Source: VGJW01 sp035286125 (GTDB lineage Bacteria > Cyanobacteriota > Sericytochromatia > S15B-MN24 > VGJW01). Taken from it: a DNA stretch of 64,000 bases. Both the position numbers and the translations under genes were made by a program. This document shows, piece after piece, positions 33,355 through 43,200 of the stretch (the first letter of the stretch is position 1; each line of letters opens with the position of its first letter). Under the pieces are notes generated by a model, which worked only from the letters and a program-made list of their open reading frames with translations, did not search any database and was not told where the DNA came from. The DNA lies in assembly GCA_035286125.1 (NCBI GenBank), contig JAYKIS010000037.1, positions 1-64,000 on the forward strand, written 5' to 3'.

Positions 33355-35313
33355 TCACCCTTCGTCGTCCTGACGGAGCGTCGCGAGGACGGACAGGTCC
33401 TCGAGTGTCGTCGTATCCCCGAAGGCCTCGCCGCCACCGGCGAGTTCCCGCAGCAGGCGCCGCATGATCTTGCCGGACCGGGTCTTGGGGAGGGCGTCGG
33501 TGAATCGGACGTCCTCGGGGCGCGCGATGGCGCCGATTTCGGTGGCGACATGGTTGCGAAGCTCGGCTTTCAGGGCCTCGTCGCCCTTGCGCCCAGCCTT
33601 GAGGGTCACGAAGGCGACGACGGCCGTGCCCTTGACCTCGTCGGGCCGACCGACGACGGCTGCCTCGGCCACTGCGGCGTGGCTGACGAGGGCCGATTCG
33701 ATTTCCATCGTCCCGAGGCGATGGCCCGCGACATTGATGACATCGTCCACCCGCCCCATGATCCAGTAGCAGCCCTCGGCATCCCGGCGGGCCCCGTCAC
33801 CGGTGAAGTAGCTGCCGGGGACCTGAGACCAGTACTGGGCCAGGTAGCGGGCGTGGTCGCCGTGGATGGTCCGGGCCATCGAGGGCCACGCCTCCCGGAT
33901 GACGAGGTAGCCGCCCTGGCCGTCCGGAACGGGTTGTCCCTGACCGTCGACGATATCGGGCTTGATCCCGAAGAACGGCTGGGTCGCCGACCCCGGGCGC
34001 GTCGTGGTGATGCCGGGCAGCGGAGCAATCATGACCGCCCCGGTTTCCGTCTGCCACCACGTGTCGACGATCGGGCAGCGTTCACCGCCTATCGTGCGGT
34101 GGTACCACATCCAGGCCTCGGGGTTGATGGGTTCGCCGACCGTGCCCAGCAGGCGCAGCGTGCTCATGTCGTGGCGTGCAGGATGGTCGTCGCCCAGCCT
34201 CATGAAGGTACGGATGGCCGTCGGGGCGGTGTAGAGGATGGTGATGCCCCAGCGCGCGATCATCGACCAGAAGCGATCCGGCCCCGGATACAGCGGGGCG
34301 CCCTCGTACATGAAGACCGTGGCACCCGAGAGCAAGGGGCCGTAAACGACGTAGCTGTGGCCCGTGATCCAGCCCACGTCTGCCGTGCACCAATAGACGT
34401 CCTGCTCCTTCAGGTCGAAGATGAACCGCGAGGTCAGGAAGACCTGGGTCATGTAGCCCCCGGTGGTGTGAACCAGGCCCTTGGGCTTGCCCGTCGTGCC
34501 ACTGGTGTAGAGGATGAAAAGCCGGTCTTCGGCACCTACGGGCACGGCCTCGTGCTGCTCGCCCACCTGGCTGCGGCGCTCGTGCCACCAGAGGTCCCGG
34601 CCCTCGGTCCACGCGACGGGCGTGCCGGTGCGTCGCACGACGAGGACGTGTTCGAGCGTGGGGATGGACGGTGCGGCCGCATCGACCTGCGCCTTGAGCT
34701 GGACCACCTGGCCTCGGCGCCACCCCCCGTCGGCGGTGATGATGGCCCGGGCTCCCGCGTCGTTCATGCGGTCCTTGAGTGCTTCGGCGCTGAAGCCGCC
34801 GAAGACCACGGAATGGACCAGGCCCAGTCGGGCGCAAGCCAGCATCGCGATGGCTGCCTCGGGCACCATCGGCATGTAGATGCCGACGCAATCCCCCTTG
34901 GCGAGCCCGAGTTCCGACAGGACCAGCGCCATCCTGCAGACTTCGCGGTGCAGTTCGAGGTAGGTCAGCGTGCGGGTGTCGCCTGGTTCGCCTTCCCAGA
35001 TGATGGCGGCCCGATTCCGCGCCGGTCCGTCGAGATGGCGGTCGAGGCAGTTGTAGGCGAGATTCGTCGTGCCGTCCTCGAACCAGCGCGTTTCGGGTCC
35101 GGAACCGGATCGCACCGTCTGGAACGGCCGGAACCAGTGCAGCTCGCGCGCGACCTCGCGCCAGAAGACCTCAGGCACTTCCCGGGACAGGGCCTGCAGA
35201 CGTTCATGGCGGTCCGGATCCCCGACTGCGGCGGTACGGCTGAAGCCCTCGGGCGGGGGGAAGGCCCTGGACTCATGCAGCACCGAGGCGATCGCGGCCG
35301 GTTCCTGGGGCAT
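33355..35313 (-). CDS. acs: Acetyl-CoA synthetase
   Basis: A 652-residue AMP-forming acetyl-CoA synthetase, exactly the usual length. Segments: RWFEDGTTNLAYNCLDRHL, YMPMVPEAAIAMLACARLG, the P-loop YTSGTTGKPKGLVH, VYWCTADVGWITGHSYVVYG, DTWWQTETG, GRVDDVINVAGHRLGTMEIE, and the acetylatable lysine in PKTRSGKIMRR near the C-terminus. It activates acetate to acetyl-CoA. ATG 35313 has AAGGAG six bases upstream. An inverted repeat and promoter lie upstream. Confidence 0.96.
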   Translation of the reverse strand: MPQEPAAIASVLHESRAFPPPEGFSRTAAVGDPDRHERLQALSREVPEVFWREVARELHWFRPFQTVRSGSGPETRWFEDGTTNLAYNCLDRHLDGPARNRAAIIWEGEPGDTRTLTYLELHREVCRMALVLSELGLAKGDCVGIYMPMVPEAAIAMLACARLGLVHSVVFGGFSAEALKDRMNDAGARAIITADGGWRRGQVVQLKAQVDAAAPSIPTLEHVLVVRRTGTPVAWTEGRDLWWHERRSQVGEQHEAVPVGAEDRLFILYTSGTTGKPKGLVHTTGGYMTQVFLTSRFIFDLKEQDVYWCTADVGWITGHSYVVYGPLLSGATVFMYEGAPLYPGPDRFWSMIARWGITILYTAPTAIRTFMRLGDDHPARHDMSTLRLLGTVGEPINPEAWMWYHRTIGGERCPIVDTWWQTETGAVMIAPLPGITTTRPGSATQPFFGIKPDIVDGQGQPVPDGQGGYLVIREAWPSMARTIHGDHARYLAQYWSQVPGSYFTGDGARRDAEGCYWIMGRVDDVINVAGHRLGTMEIESALVSHAAVAEAAVVGRPDEVKGTAVVAFVTLKAGRKGDEALKAELRNHVATEIGAIARPEDVRFTDALPKTRSGKIMRRLLRELAGGGEAFGDTTTLEDLSVLATLRQDDEG

Positions 35314-35327
35314 GGGGCGCTCCTTGT

Positions 35328-35345
35328 TGTCGGGATTGCCCGACA
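35328..35345 (-). promoter_or_regulatory. Inverted repeat in the acs leader
   Basis: TGTCGGG and CCCGACA arms around a four-base loop lie between the probable acs -10 region and its ribosome-binding site. It could be an operator or an RNA hairpin affecting acs expression. No regulator is identified. Confidence 0.4.
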
Positions 35346-35374
35346 TTGTGCCTGAGCCCCGGATGAGGTGACAA
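35345..35374 (-). promoter_or_regulatory. Probable acs promoter
   Basis: On the minus strand TTGTCA (35369-35374) and CACAAT (35345-35350) are 18 bases apart. The -35 matches five of six and the -10 four of six consensus positions. Confidence 0.45.
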
Positions 35375-35475
35375 ACTCCGTGACGCTGGCTTGAAGGGTG
35401 CAGATACCTGCCGCCGTGGGGCATAACATGGGAGATTGTCCGGCGGTCGCATCCGCCGGGCAGGGAGACGCTGCC

Positions 35476-36894
35476 TTGTCCCAACAGGACCTCTTGACCC
35501 CGGCCCCGGCCCCTCGCACGGTCGTGGCCCGCCTGATCGCCCAACGCTACGGTCGGGTTCTGGATGGCGACATGGCCGAGATGGCCCTCGAGCGCCTGGG
35601 GCGTCCCGGCGAGGAGCCCGAGGCCACGGCGCAACGTCTCGTCCGGGATCCCGAGGCCCACGAGCAGGACCTTATCCGCATGGCTGCGGTGGGCGAGACG
35701 TGGTTCTTCCGGGACCCTCTGCATTTCAGGTTGCTCGAGGAGGAACTGCTTCCCCGGTTGCTCCGGGATCTGTCGCGGCCCATCGTGGCGTGGGTGGCCG
35801 GCTGTTCGACGGGTGAAGAGGCCTACAGCCTTGCCATTGCGGCGCGACGGGTCCTGGGTGACGAGGCCCCCCACCGCATCCGCATCCTGGCCACCGATCT
35901 CAACCCGGCCTTCATCCAGCGTGCCCGCGCTGGCCTGTTCCTGAAGCGCAGCTTCCGGGGCACGACGCTCGAGGACCTTGCCCCGTGGCTCGACGCCGAA
36001 CCGGACGGCTACCGCGTCAAGGCCGAGGTGCGCGAGATGGTGACCTTCGCGACGCACAACCTTGTGCCTGACGAGGGCTACCAGACGCTGCTCGAAGGTC
36101 AGGCCGACATCGTCCTCTGTCGCAACGTGCTCGCCTACTTCGCCAAGGACACGTGTCGCTCCGTCAACCGCAAGCTTGCAGCGTGCGTGGCACCCGGCGG
36201 GGCCTTGCTGCTCGGGCCGGCCGAGACGGTACTGCACGACGCGGGTGCCCTTCGCCTCGAGCAACGCGATGGTCTGTTCTATTACACCAGACCCGCGGAT
36301 TCGGTTCCGGGCTCGATGCCGCCCGACATGCCCCTCCCGAGGGCCGTGCGCGCCGCCGAGTTCCGGCGGGCCACGGGTTTCCTCGGGGCGACCCCGCGGG
36401 CTCCGTATCACGGGGGCACCGGTCCCCTGCAACCGCTGCCGTTCCGCGCCGAGGTGGCCGAGGAGCCTTCGCCGGATGAGGGCCTGCTGGGTGAGGCGCT
36501 CATGCTGATTGATGTCGGCAATCTCGCCGACGCCGTCGTGCTGTGCCAGGCCGCGCTCGAGGAGGATCCCTGTCGTCCGGCTGCGCACTTCCTGCTTGGC
36601 CTTGCCCGTCGCCTTCAGGGCTCCTACCAGGAAGCCGTCCACCTGTTCCGGGCCGCCGCCTATCTCCAGCCCGATGACTGGCTCGCGCCGTTCCACCTTG
36701 CCGAGTCCTACCGCTCGCTGGATCGCTGGGACGAGGCCATCCGCGAGTACCGCAGCTGTCTGGCCCGCATGGATGCCGGACAGGTCGAGCCTGCCCCGGC
36801 CCTGCTCGGCGGCTTCTCCATCGCGTACTTCCGCAAGGCCTGCGAGCGCCACATCGAGCAGCTGGGCGAGATCCTGAGCGAACCCTCGGCGTGA
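35476..36894 (+). CDS. CheR-type methyltransferase with TPR repeats
   Basis: A 472-residue protein. Residues about 20-280 form a CheR domain: VGETWFFRDPLHFRLLEEEL, VAGCSTGEEAYSLAIAARR (SAM-binding), ILATDLNPAFIQRAR, and DIVLCRNVLAYF. After a linker (about 285-345) there are two to three TPR-like units (for example GNLADAVVLCQAALEEDP, FHLAESYRSLDRWDEAIRE). CheR enzymes methylate glutamates of chemoreceptors; TPR-fused versions (FrzF-like) often serve non-flagellar systems. No receptor, CheA or CheB is in the window. TTG 35476 follows AGGGAGA; ATG 35428 and GTG 35398 are possible. Confidence 0.85.
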   Translation: MSQQDLLTPAPAPRTVVARLIAQRYGRVLDGDMAEMALERLGRPGEEPEATAQRLVRDPEAHEQDLIRMAAVGETWFFRDPLHFRLLEEELLPRLLRDLSRPIVAWVAGCSTGEEAYSLAIAARRVLGDEAPHRIRILATDLNPAFIQRARAGLFLKRSFRGTTLEDLAPWLDAEPDGYRVKAEVREMVTFATHNLVPDEGYQTLLEGQADIVLCRNVLAYFAKDTCRSVNRKLAACVAPGGALLLGPAETVLHDAGALRLEQRDGLFYYTRPADSVPGSMPPDMPLPRAVRAAEFRRATGFLGATPRAPYHGGTGPLQPLPFRAEVAEEPSPDEGLLGEALMLIDVGNLADAVVLCQAALEEDPCRPAAHFLLGLARRLQGSYQEAVHLFRAAAYLQPDDWLAPFHLAESYRSLDRWDEAIREYRSCLARMDAGQVEPAPALLGGFSIAYFRKACERHIEQLGEILSEPSA

Positions 36895-36962
36895 TGCTTT
36901 TGGCTCTGCCCGACTGACGCACGTCACCGAGGTTCTTCCGCTCGTCCGCCACAATCGGGCGT

Positions 36963-38306
36963 ATGAAGCGCGTGTACGTGGATGCGACGGAACGTCTGGA
37001 ACGGGCCGATCGCGGGGCCTATGCGCCCGGGGACTGGGCGCGGCTTGCCGGTGTGGCAGCCCGCATGCGGGAGGGCTGGCCCCGCGAGGAGCTGTTGTCT
37101 CCTGCGGCCTTGCCACCCACGCGCCGCGTGCAGCCGGCCGAGGAGCGTGCTGTCCGCGCAATCGTGGGGCGCTGCGGGGATCGCGCCGTCCTGGCGTGGC
37201 CGGAAGCCTTGGCGCCCTGGGGGGTGGGTGAGCTGTTGCTGCGGGAGTGGCTCGTCCGCGATCCCGGCCGCATCCTGGTCCTGGCGGCTCCGGGCAGGCT
37301 CGAGGCGTGGCGGCGTGTCCTTGAGGGCGCAGGACCCCGCGTCCACTGCATCGCGCAGGGCGAGCCCCTGCCGGATGAAGCGTTCACGGGTTGGCTCGTG
37401 GATCGGTGCGATCGGGGGCTTGCCGAGTTGCCCCGACCGGATGGTGTGCGGCGTGTCGTCCTGCTGGCGCCCCGCCCGTGGCCGGAGGAAGTTGGCCTGG
37501 CCGCGCTCTCCGATTGGCTGGGCAAGCGTGATGTGCCCCTGGTGTCTCTCGAACAGGCCATGGTGGTCGAGGAGACGGCACCAGCCGTCACGCCTGCGGC
37601 AATCGAGGGACGGTTGGTCGCCGTTCGGCCCTCGATAGCCGAAGGGGCCCTTCTGGCCGAGGTTGCCGCCCTCTCGGACTGGTTGGTCGAGACGGGACGC
37701 CTCGACGCGGTCGAGATTGCCGGGCCGTGGGTTCGCTTGTTGGCGACGGCCGAGGCCTGGCCCGGAGCCATTCCCCAGGTTGCCGCCCACCTGCTGGATC
37801 GGGAACGTGAACCGTTGGCCAAGGCGCGCCTGCTCTCCCTGTTGCGCGCGGGCCTGGAGGCGTGGGAGGTCGGGCCATCCCTCGAGGGGACGTTGCAGGC
37901 TCTCGTAGCGACCAGTCATCTCAGGGTCCGCCTCGCGGTCGCAACCTCGGTGATGGGCGAAGCTCTTGCGGCCCGCATGCCGGCAGGCGTCGACGTGGTG
38001 GTCGATGGCGAGGTCGGTCCGGACGCGGTGCATGACCTCTGGTTGCACGCCGAGCCCGTCATGCACCCCCTGGACATGGCCAGTCGTAACGCGACCGGTA
38101 GCCGCCACCATCACCTGGTCCTCGCCGGCGGGCGCCTGCATCGGTGGCTGGCTGCACTCGATGTCCGTGGCCTGCTCGATGCCTCAGGTCCGATGTGGGC
38201 CGAGTGGGTCGCGAGACTTCCGGTCGCGATGGGGCCGGTCGACATCTGGCGCAATCCCGAACAGGCTGCGAGCCGCCTGGCCTCCATCCGTGACCAACTG
38301 GGCTGA
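36963..38306 (+). CDS. Unknown protein resembling a catalytically dead SNF2-type helicase
   Basis: A 447-residue cytosolic protein, family not established. The segment ERAVRAIVGRCGDRAVLAWP ... LLLREWLVRDPGRILVLAAP GRLEAWRRVL follows the order of a SNF2 helicase domain (Q-region, motif I, motif Ia ...P..L..W...L), but the Walker A GKT and a DEAH box are absent. Near 355-395 MHPLDMASRNATGSRHHHLV is reminiscent of helicase motif V-VI without arginine fingers. These are by-eye resemblances. The next gene starts 14 bases later and has a helicase-partner-like N-terminus, so the pair may be a degenerate helicase module. Confidence 0.55.
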   Translation: MKRVYVDATERLERADRGAYAPGDWARLAGVAARMREGWPREELLSPAALPPTRRVQPAEERAVRAIVGRCGDRAVLAWPEALAPWGVGELLLREWLVRDPGRILVLAAPGRLEAWRRVLEGAGPRVHCIAQGEPLPDEAFTGWLVDRCDRGLAELPRPDGVRRVVLLAPRPWPEEVGLAALSDWLGKRDVPLVSLEQAMVVEETAPAVTPAAIEGRLVAVRPSIAEGALLAEVAALSDWLVETGRLDAVEIAGPWVRLLATAEAWPGAIPQVAAHLLDREREPLAKARLLSLLRAGLEAWEVGPSLEGTLQALVATSHLRVRLAVATSVMGEALAARMPAGVDVVVDGEVGPDAVHDLWLHAEPVMHPLDMASRNATGSRHHHLVLAGGRLHRWLAALDVRGLLDASGPMWAEWVARLPVAMGPVDIWRNPEQAASRLASIRDQLG

Positions 38307-38320
38307 GGTTGGGCCCGAAC

Positions 38321-40282
38321 ATGCAGGATCCGACACTTCGTACCTTTACGCTTGACTTCTATCGGCGCCAGGGCGCCGATGCCTCCCCGCTCGACACCCA
38401 GCGGCGACGCTGGGAGGTGCGCCTGGGTGATCGGCGCTTCGATATCTCGTTTGCTGCCGGCGAGGACGCCGAGGCCATTGCCCCGGGTTCGCCGCGGCTC
38501 AAGGAGATTCTGGCGGAGTGCGAGGAGCGGGGGGCCGTCTCCCATCGCCACGTCGTCGTCGAGCCCATCGCCGATCCGGCCGCCCTGCTGCTGGGCGTGG
38601 CCCCCGAGGGCTGGATGCTTTCCCGCGTGCGGCTCGAGCGGGTCCGCACCCGGCGTGTCGTCGCCTTCTCCCATCGGGTCGCCTACGGTGCCGGTGTCTT
38701 GCCCCACCCCATCGAGGAGACACACGTCGACATCCTGGATCCCGTTACGGGCATGGCCTGCCCTGCCCTCGTCGACGCGTTGTCGGGCACCCAGGTCTTG
38801 CCGACCGATCCACCGCGCGACCTGCCGGCGCTGGGTCCGCTGCATGCTCGTGCGCTGGCCCTCGTCGACGCCCGGACCAGCGTCCGGGGAGAGGCCCTCG
38901 AGCGACAGCTTGGCGGCCGGCGCACCGAGTCCGTGACCCGCATCCGCCGGCACTACGGCTCGCTGCGCGAGGATGCCCGACAGCGGGAAATCCGCACCCT
39001 GGAGGAGAACCTGGCCAAGGTCCTAGGTGCCATCCGCGGTGCGTTGCCGGGCGATCTGGCCGATCTGAGCCGGGAGGGTGCCGAGATGGCACGCCGTCTC
39101 GATGCGGCTCGCAAGGGGCAGACCGTTGCCCTGACTTCGCTGGCGCGTCTCGAGGAGGAGGCCGTCAGGGCCGAGGAGGCCGCGCACGAGGTCACGCTGA
39201 CCACCGAACTCGTAGCCCTGCACGTCATCAGCTTCGATGAGGTCACCTACCTGGCACGCTTCGTGCGCCCGGCCGAGGAGAGCTTGCCGTCGGTCGAGTC
39301 TCCCGAGGTCCGTCTGGGCTACGTGCCTGTGACGCGCCAGATCCTGATGCCCGACTGCGGCGTCTGTGGCGAGGTCGTGGACGACCCCGTGATGACGGGC
39401 TCGCTGACCCTGGCCTGTCGGACATGCATCCGGGCTTGTCCCTCATGCAGCCGCCCTTGCGAGGATCAGGGACAGGCCGTCACAGCCTGCGGCACTTGTT
39501 CGGTCGCGTTGTGTCCCGCTTGCGACGCGACCTGCGGGGATTGCCAGGAGCATGTCTGCGCGTCGGACCGTGCTGCCTGCGGAGCGTGCGGTGCCCCGGT
39601 GTGCGCAGGTTGTCGCGGAGTCTGTGCCGAGGACGGCGCGGTCGTCTGTACCGGTTGTCGCGTCGAGGCCGGTGGTGGCTTTGCCTGCCAGGCGCATCTG
39701 GGGACTTGCTCGGGTTGCGGGATCCGGGGCCTTGCCTCCGGCATGGTGCCGTGCGGAGTGTCCGGCGAACCGTCCTGCGCCTCGTGCCTCGGCAGTTGCG
39801 CTGCCTGTGGCGTCAAGGTCGCGCGTCGCCTGATGCTCGAGGGCGTCGGGGGGGCCTATTGTCCGGATCATGCGGGCACTTGCCGCACATGCTTCGAGGT
39901 CGTGCGTGCCGATGACCTCGGTACCTGTGCCTCGTGTGGCCGCCATCAGTGCGGAAGCCATCGGCCCGAATGCGTCTCGTGCGGCCTGCCTGCGTGCGGG
40001 GAATGCGCGACGGCGGAGCGGTGCGGTGTCTGCAGCCGTCTCGAGCCCCTGTCGATTGTGGATCCCCGGGCCAGGATGCTGGCCCGCGAACTGGGCTTGC
40101 GTGGCGTCCGGAACCTATTGCTGGCTGAGGTCGGCGGGTCCCGCGTCATCGAGTGGCAAGGCAGCCTGGGGCGCTGGGGACGCATGGCCTGGGACGCCTC
40201 GGGACGTCAGGTCGCGGCCTTCCGCTACGGACCCGTCACCGCCATGGTCCAGGAGGTCATGGCCCAGTTCCGGCCTGCTTGA
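38321..40282 (+). CDS. Cysteine-rich multi-zinc-ribbon protein of unknown function
   Basis: A 653-residue protein. Residues about 1-65 (FTLDFYRRQGADASPLD, EAIAPGSPRLKEILAECEER) look like the N-terminal domain of proteins encoded next to SNF2 helicases. A long charged coiled coil occupies about 205-290. Residues about 345-585 hold roughly forty cysteines, mostly CxxC pairs with a few histidines (for example CGVCGEVV, CPSCSRPC, CGDCQEHVC, CPDHAGTCRTC), enough for nine or ten zinc sites. A compact C-terminal domain follows (about 590-653). ATG 38321 is preferred to TTG 38309. It may be a nucleic-acid or protein-binding scaffold. Confidence 0.65.
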   Translation: MQDPTLRTFTLDFYRRQGADASPLDTQRRRWEVRLGDRRFDISFAAGEDAEAIAPGSPRLKEILAECEERGAVSHRHVVVEPIADPAALLLGVAPEGWMLSRVRLERVRTRRVVAFSHRVAYGAGVLPHPIEETHVDILDPVTGMACPALVDALSGTQVLPTDPPRDLPALGPLHARALALVDARTSVRGEALERQLGGRRTESVTRIRRHYGSLREDARQREIRTLEENLAKVLGAIRGALPGDLADLSREGAEMARRLDAARKGQTVALTSLARLEEEAVRAEEAAHEVTLTTELVALHVISFDEVTYLARFVRPAEESLPSVESPEVRLGYVPVTRQILMPDCGVCGEVVDDPVMTGSLTLACRTCIRACPSCSRPCEDQGQAVTACGTCSVALCPACDATCGDCQEHVCASDRAACGACGAPVCAGCRGVCAEDGAVVCTGCRVEAGGGFACQAHLGTCSGCGIRGLASGMVPCGVSGEPSCASCLGSCAACGVKVARRLMLEGVGGAYCPDHAGTCRTCFEVVRADDLGTCASCGRHQCGSHRPECVSCGLPACGECATAERCGVCSRLEPLSIVDPRARMLARELGLRGVRNLLLAEVGGSRVIEWQGSLGRWGRMAWDASGRQVAAFRYGPVTAMVQEVMAQFRPA

Positions 40283-43200
40283 GCAGGGCCTCGACCCGCC
40301 GCAACTCCTGACCTGCGCGAATCCCCTCGAAGAGGTCCCTCGCGCCCAGCAGCAGGCTGTCGGCCTCGTGGACCTGGCCGGCTCGGGCAGCGACCCACGC
40401 GGCGTGAACCATGGCCCGACCCTTCTCCAGGGCATGGCCGTGGCTTCGCAGGGTCTCGATGGAGGCACGAATGAGGTGCAGGGCCTCGTCGGTGCTGTCA
40501 GCCATCATCAGGAGTCGGGCGCGAAGCACGTCGATCGAGGCTGTCTCGGCCTGCTGCCCTGTGGCTACGGCCAGCTCGCGCGCCTTGTCCAGGACCGCTC
40601 GTGCCTCCTCCGCACGGCCGGCAAGCAGTTGCGCGTGGCCCAGGCCACGCAGGACTTCTGCCGCATAGGTGCCGGCCCCGGCGCGTTCGAGGAGGCCTGC
40701 CGAGGCCTCGAAGAACGGAATGGCGGCCTCGGCTTCGTCACGGGCCAGATGGACCTGGCCCAGGAAGTTGGTGCATGCGGCACGACCGAGCGGATTGCCC
40801 AGGGCCTCGTACAGGGCATCGGCGCCGCGCAGGGCATCCTCGGCCTCGTCGAGCAGGCCGAGCTTGAGGCGCAGGCCTCCCAGGTTGTTGAGGATATGGG
40901 CGCCGCGCGAGCGGTCGCCGATGCGTGAACAGATCGCGTGGGCCCTTGCATAGGCATCCGCCGCGGCCGCCCAGTCCCCGGACATTTCCTGAGCCATGGC
41001 GAGGTTCGTCAGACCGACCACGCGGCGAGGAACGTCCTTGGCCTCGTCCACGAGCAGGAGCATGCGCTGGTAGTAGCCGATCGCCTCGTTGCCCCGGCGA
41101 CGGCTGGCGAGGTTGCCGAGGATGTTCATGATGTCGGCGACGACGAGGGGATGCCGTTCCGGGCGGACGAGTGCCAGGGCGGCCTGGCACTGCCCCTCGG
41201 CGTCGCCGAGGGCCCCCGTTGTCAGCCATTGTTCAGCCAGTGTGGCCCGCAGCGTCGCCTCCTCGACGGGGTCCCGGGTCGCCGCGATGCGCTCCTGGCA
41301 GCGCGCGATCGCCTTGTGGGTCTCACCCTGGCGGATCAGGGCCCGGATCAGCCCGGCTTCCCATGCCCCTCGATCGAGATGGTCCGGCACCAGGCTGATG
41401 GCGGTCTCCAGGTGTTCCCGGGCCGTGGAGACCTCACCTGTCGTGGTCTCGACCGCAGCGAGATGGGCGAGCAGCGAGGCCCTGTCGGCTACCCGGGCCG
41501 GGTTCGCGTGCAGGCGATCCAGGTGCTCGAGCGCCTGGTTGTAGAGCCGGATGGCCTCTTCGTTGCCGAAGGCGTGACGGGCTTCGTCCCCGGCCTCTGC
41601 GGCGTAGCGGGCCGCGGGTTCGTCTCGATCGGCCCGTGCCATGTGGTGGGCAAGTGTCCGCGCACGACCCGGCGTGCCGGGCAGGTCACGCCGCTCGATG
41701 GCGAGGGCAGCCCGTTCGTGCCAGTCCCTGCGGGTCGCCAGCAGCAGGTTCTCGTAGGCGACCTCCTGGGCCACGACCTGGTTGAAGGCGTGGCGGCCGT
41801 CCGGCATGCGGTACAGGAACCCGAGCCGGACCAGATCACCGAGTTCCGCCTCGACCTCGCGGTCGAGTATGGTCCGCAAGAGCGCATCCTCGACGGTCCT
41901 GCCCAATACCGAGGCCACCTGCAAGGTCTGACGCTGGGCGGATTCGAGTTGGTCGAGGCGCGCTGCAAGGGCCCCTTGGACGCTGCCGGGCAGCTTGAAT
42001 TCCGTGCGGCCTTCGGCAACGGCCCAGGTCGCGCCCGTCCGGATCAGGACCCCTGCTTCCTGGACCGTCCGGATCAACTCCTTGAGGTAGAACGGGTTGC
42101 CTTCGGCACGTGCGAGGATTTCGTCGAGCAATTGCCTGACGGGTGTGCCGAGGGACTCGGGCGAGGCCTGGAGCAGGGTGGTCGCGAGGGCTTCGGCCTC
42201 CTCGGCCACGAGGGGGGCCAGCGGCATCGGTTCCAGCAGGCCATGCTGGGTCACGGCCGAGGGCAAGGCTTCCGGATCGCGGCTGGCGAGGACCAACAGC
42301 AACGGCACGTGGCCTCCTTCCCTGCCCAACCGGCTGATGAGGCCGCCCAGCCATTCGAGAGAGGGTGCGTCGGCCCACTGGAGGTCATCGAGGACGAGGA
42401 TGGTCGGCGTTTCCCTCGCCATGGCGGTCAGCAGGTCGTCGAGGACGACGAAGCTTGCTGACCGGCGCTGCTGGGGCGGCAAGCTGGCAACCTCGGGATG
42501 GTTTACGGGAAGGCCCAGCAGGTGGGCGAGCGAGGACGCGCTGCGGGGGACGTTGTAGGGCAACCATCGCGCCACGAGGGTTTCGAGTGCGACCAAGGCC
42601 GCATCCGGGCTTGCAGGTGTCTCGCCCAGCAGGGGTTGGAGGACGGAGATGGCGAGCGCATGGGCCCGATCGCGGTCGAAGGATACGCCCCGGCCCCAGA
42701 CCACGAGGGCCCCTTCCTGGCGAAGCCGCCGGGTCTCATGTCGGATGAGCAACGACTTGCCGGTTCCGACCGCTCCCCCGACCAGCAGGCCCGCTGGTCT
42801 TCCCGCACGGGCCGCACGCCACGCCGAGGCCAGTTGCTTGCGTTCCCTGGCACGGCCGATCAGGTCCGTCGCCTGGTCCGTCATCGTCGGGCCCGTTCCC
42901 TCGGCCGGGCCGAGAATCAGCCAGGCCTGGACGGTCTGGTCGCGCCCCCCGGCCTGCACTGCGTCGCGGGCTTCAGCAGTGAAATGCCCCTGCACCTGCT
43001 GCCAGGTATCCGCCGAGACGAGGACGCCGCCGGGCGGTGCCGCGGCTTCCATCTTCGACGCGATGGCCACCGTTTCGCCCGTCACCGTGTAGTCGGATCT
43101 CTGGGTCCCCCCCACGCTGCCGGCTACCACGAGGCCGGTATGCAGGCCGACCCTGACCCTGAGGCGGATGCCCGTCTGTTGTTCCAGGTCCGCTGCAAAG

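Noticed and set aside
33355..37161. Minus-strand open frame extending well upstream of acs
   Set aside because: The acs start at 35,313 has a good AAGGAG and gives exactly the usual length; the upstream part is antisense to the CheR-TPR gene.
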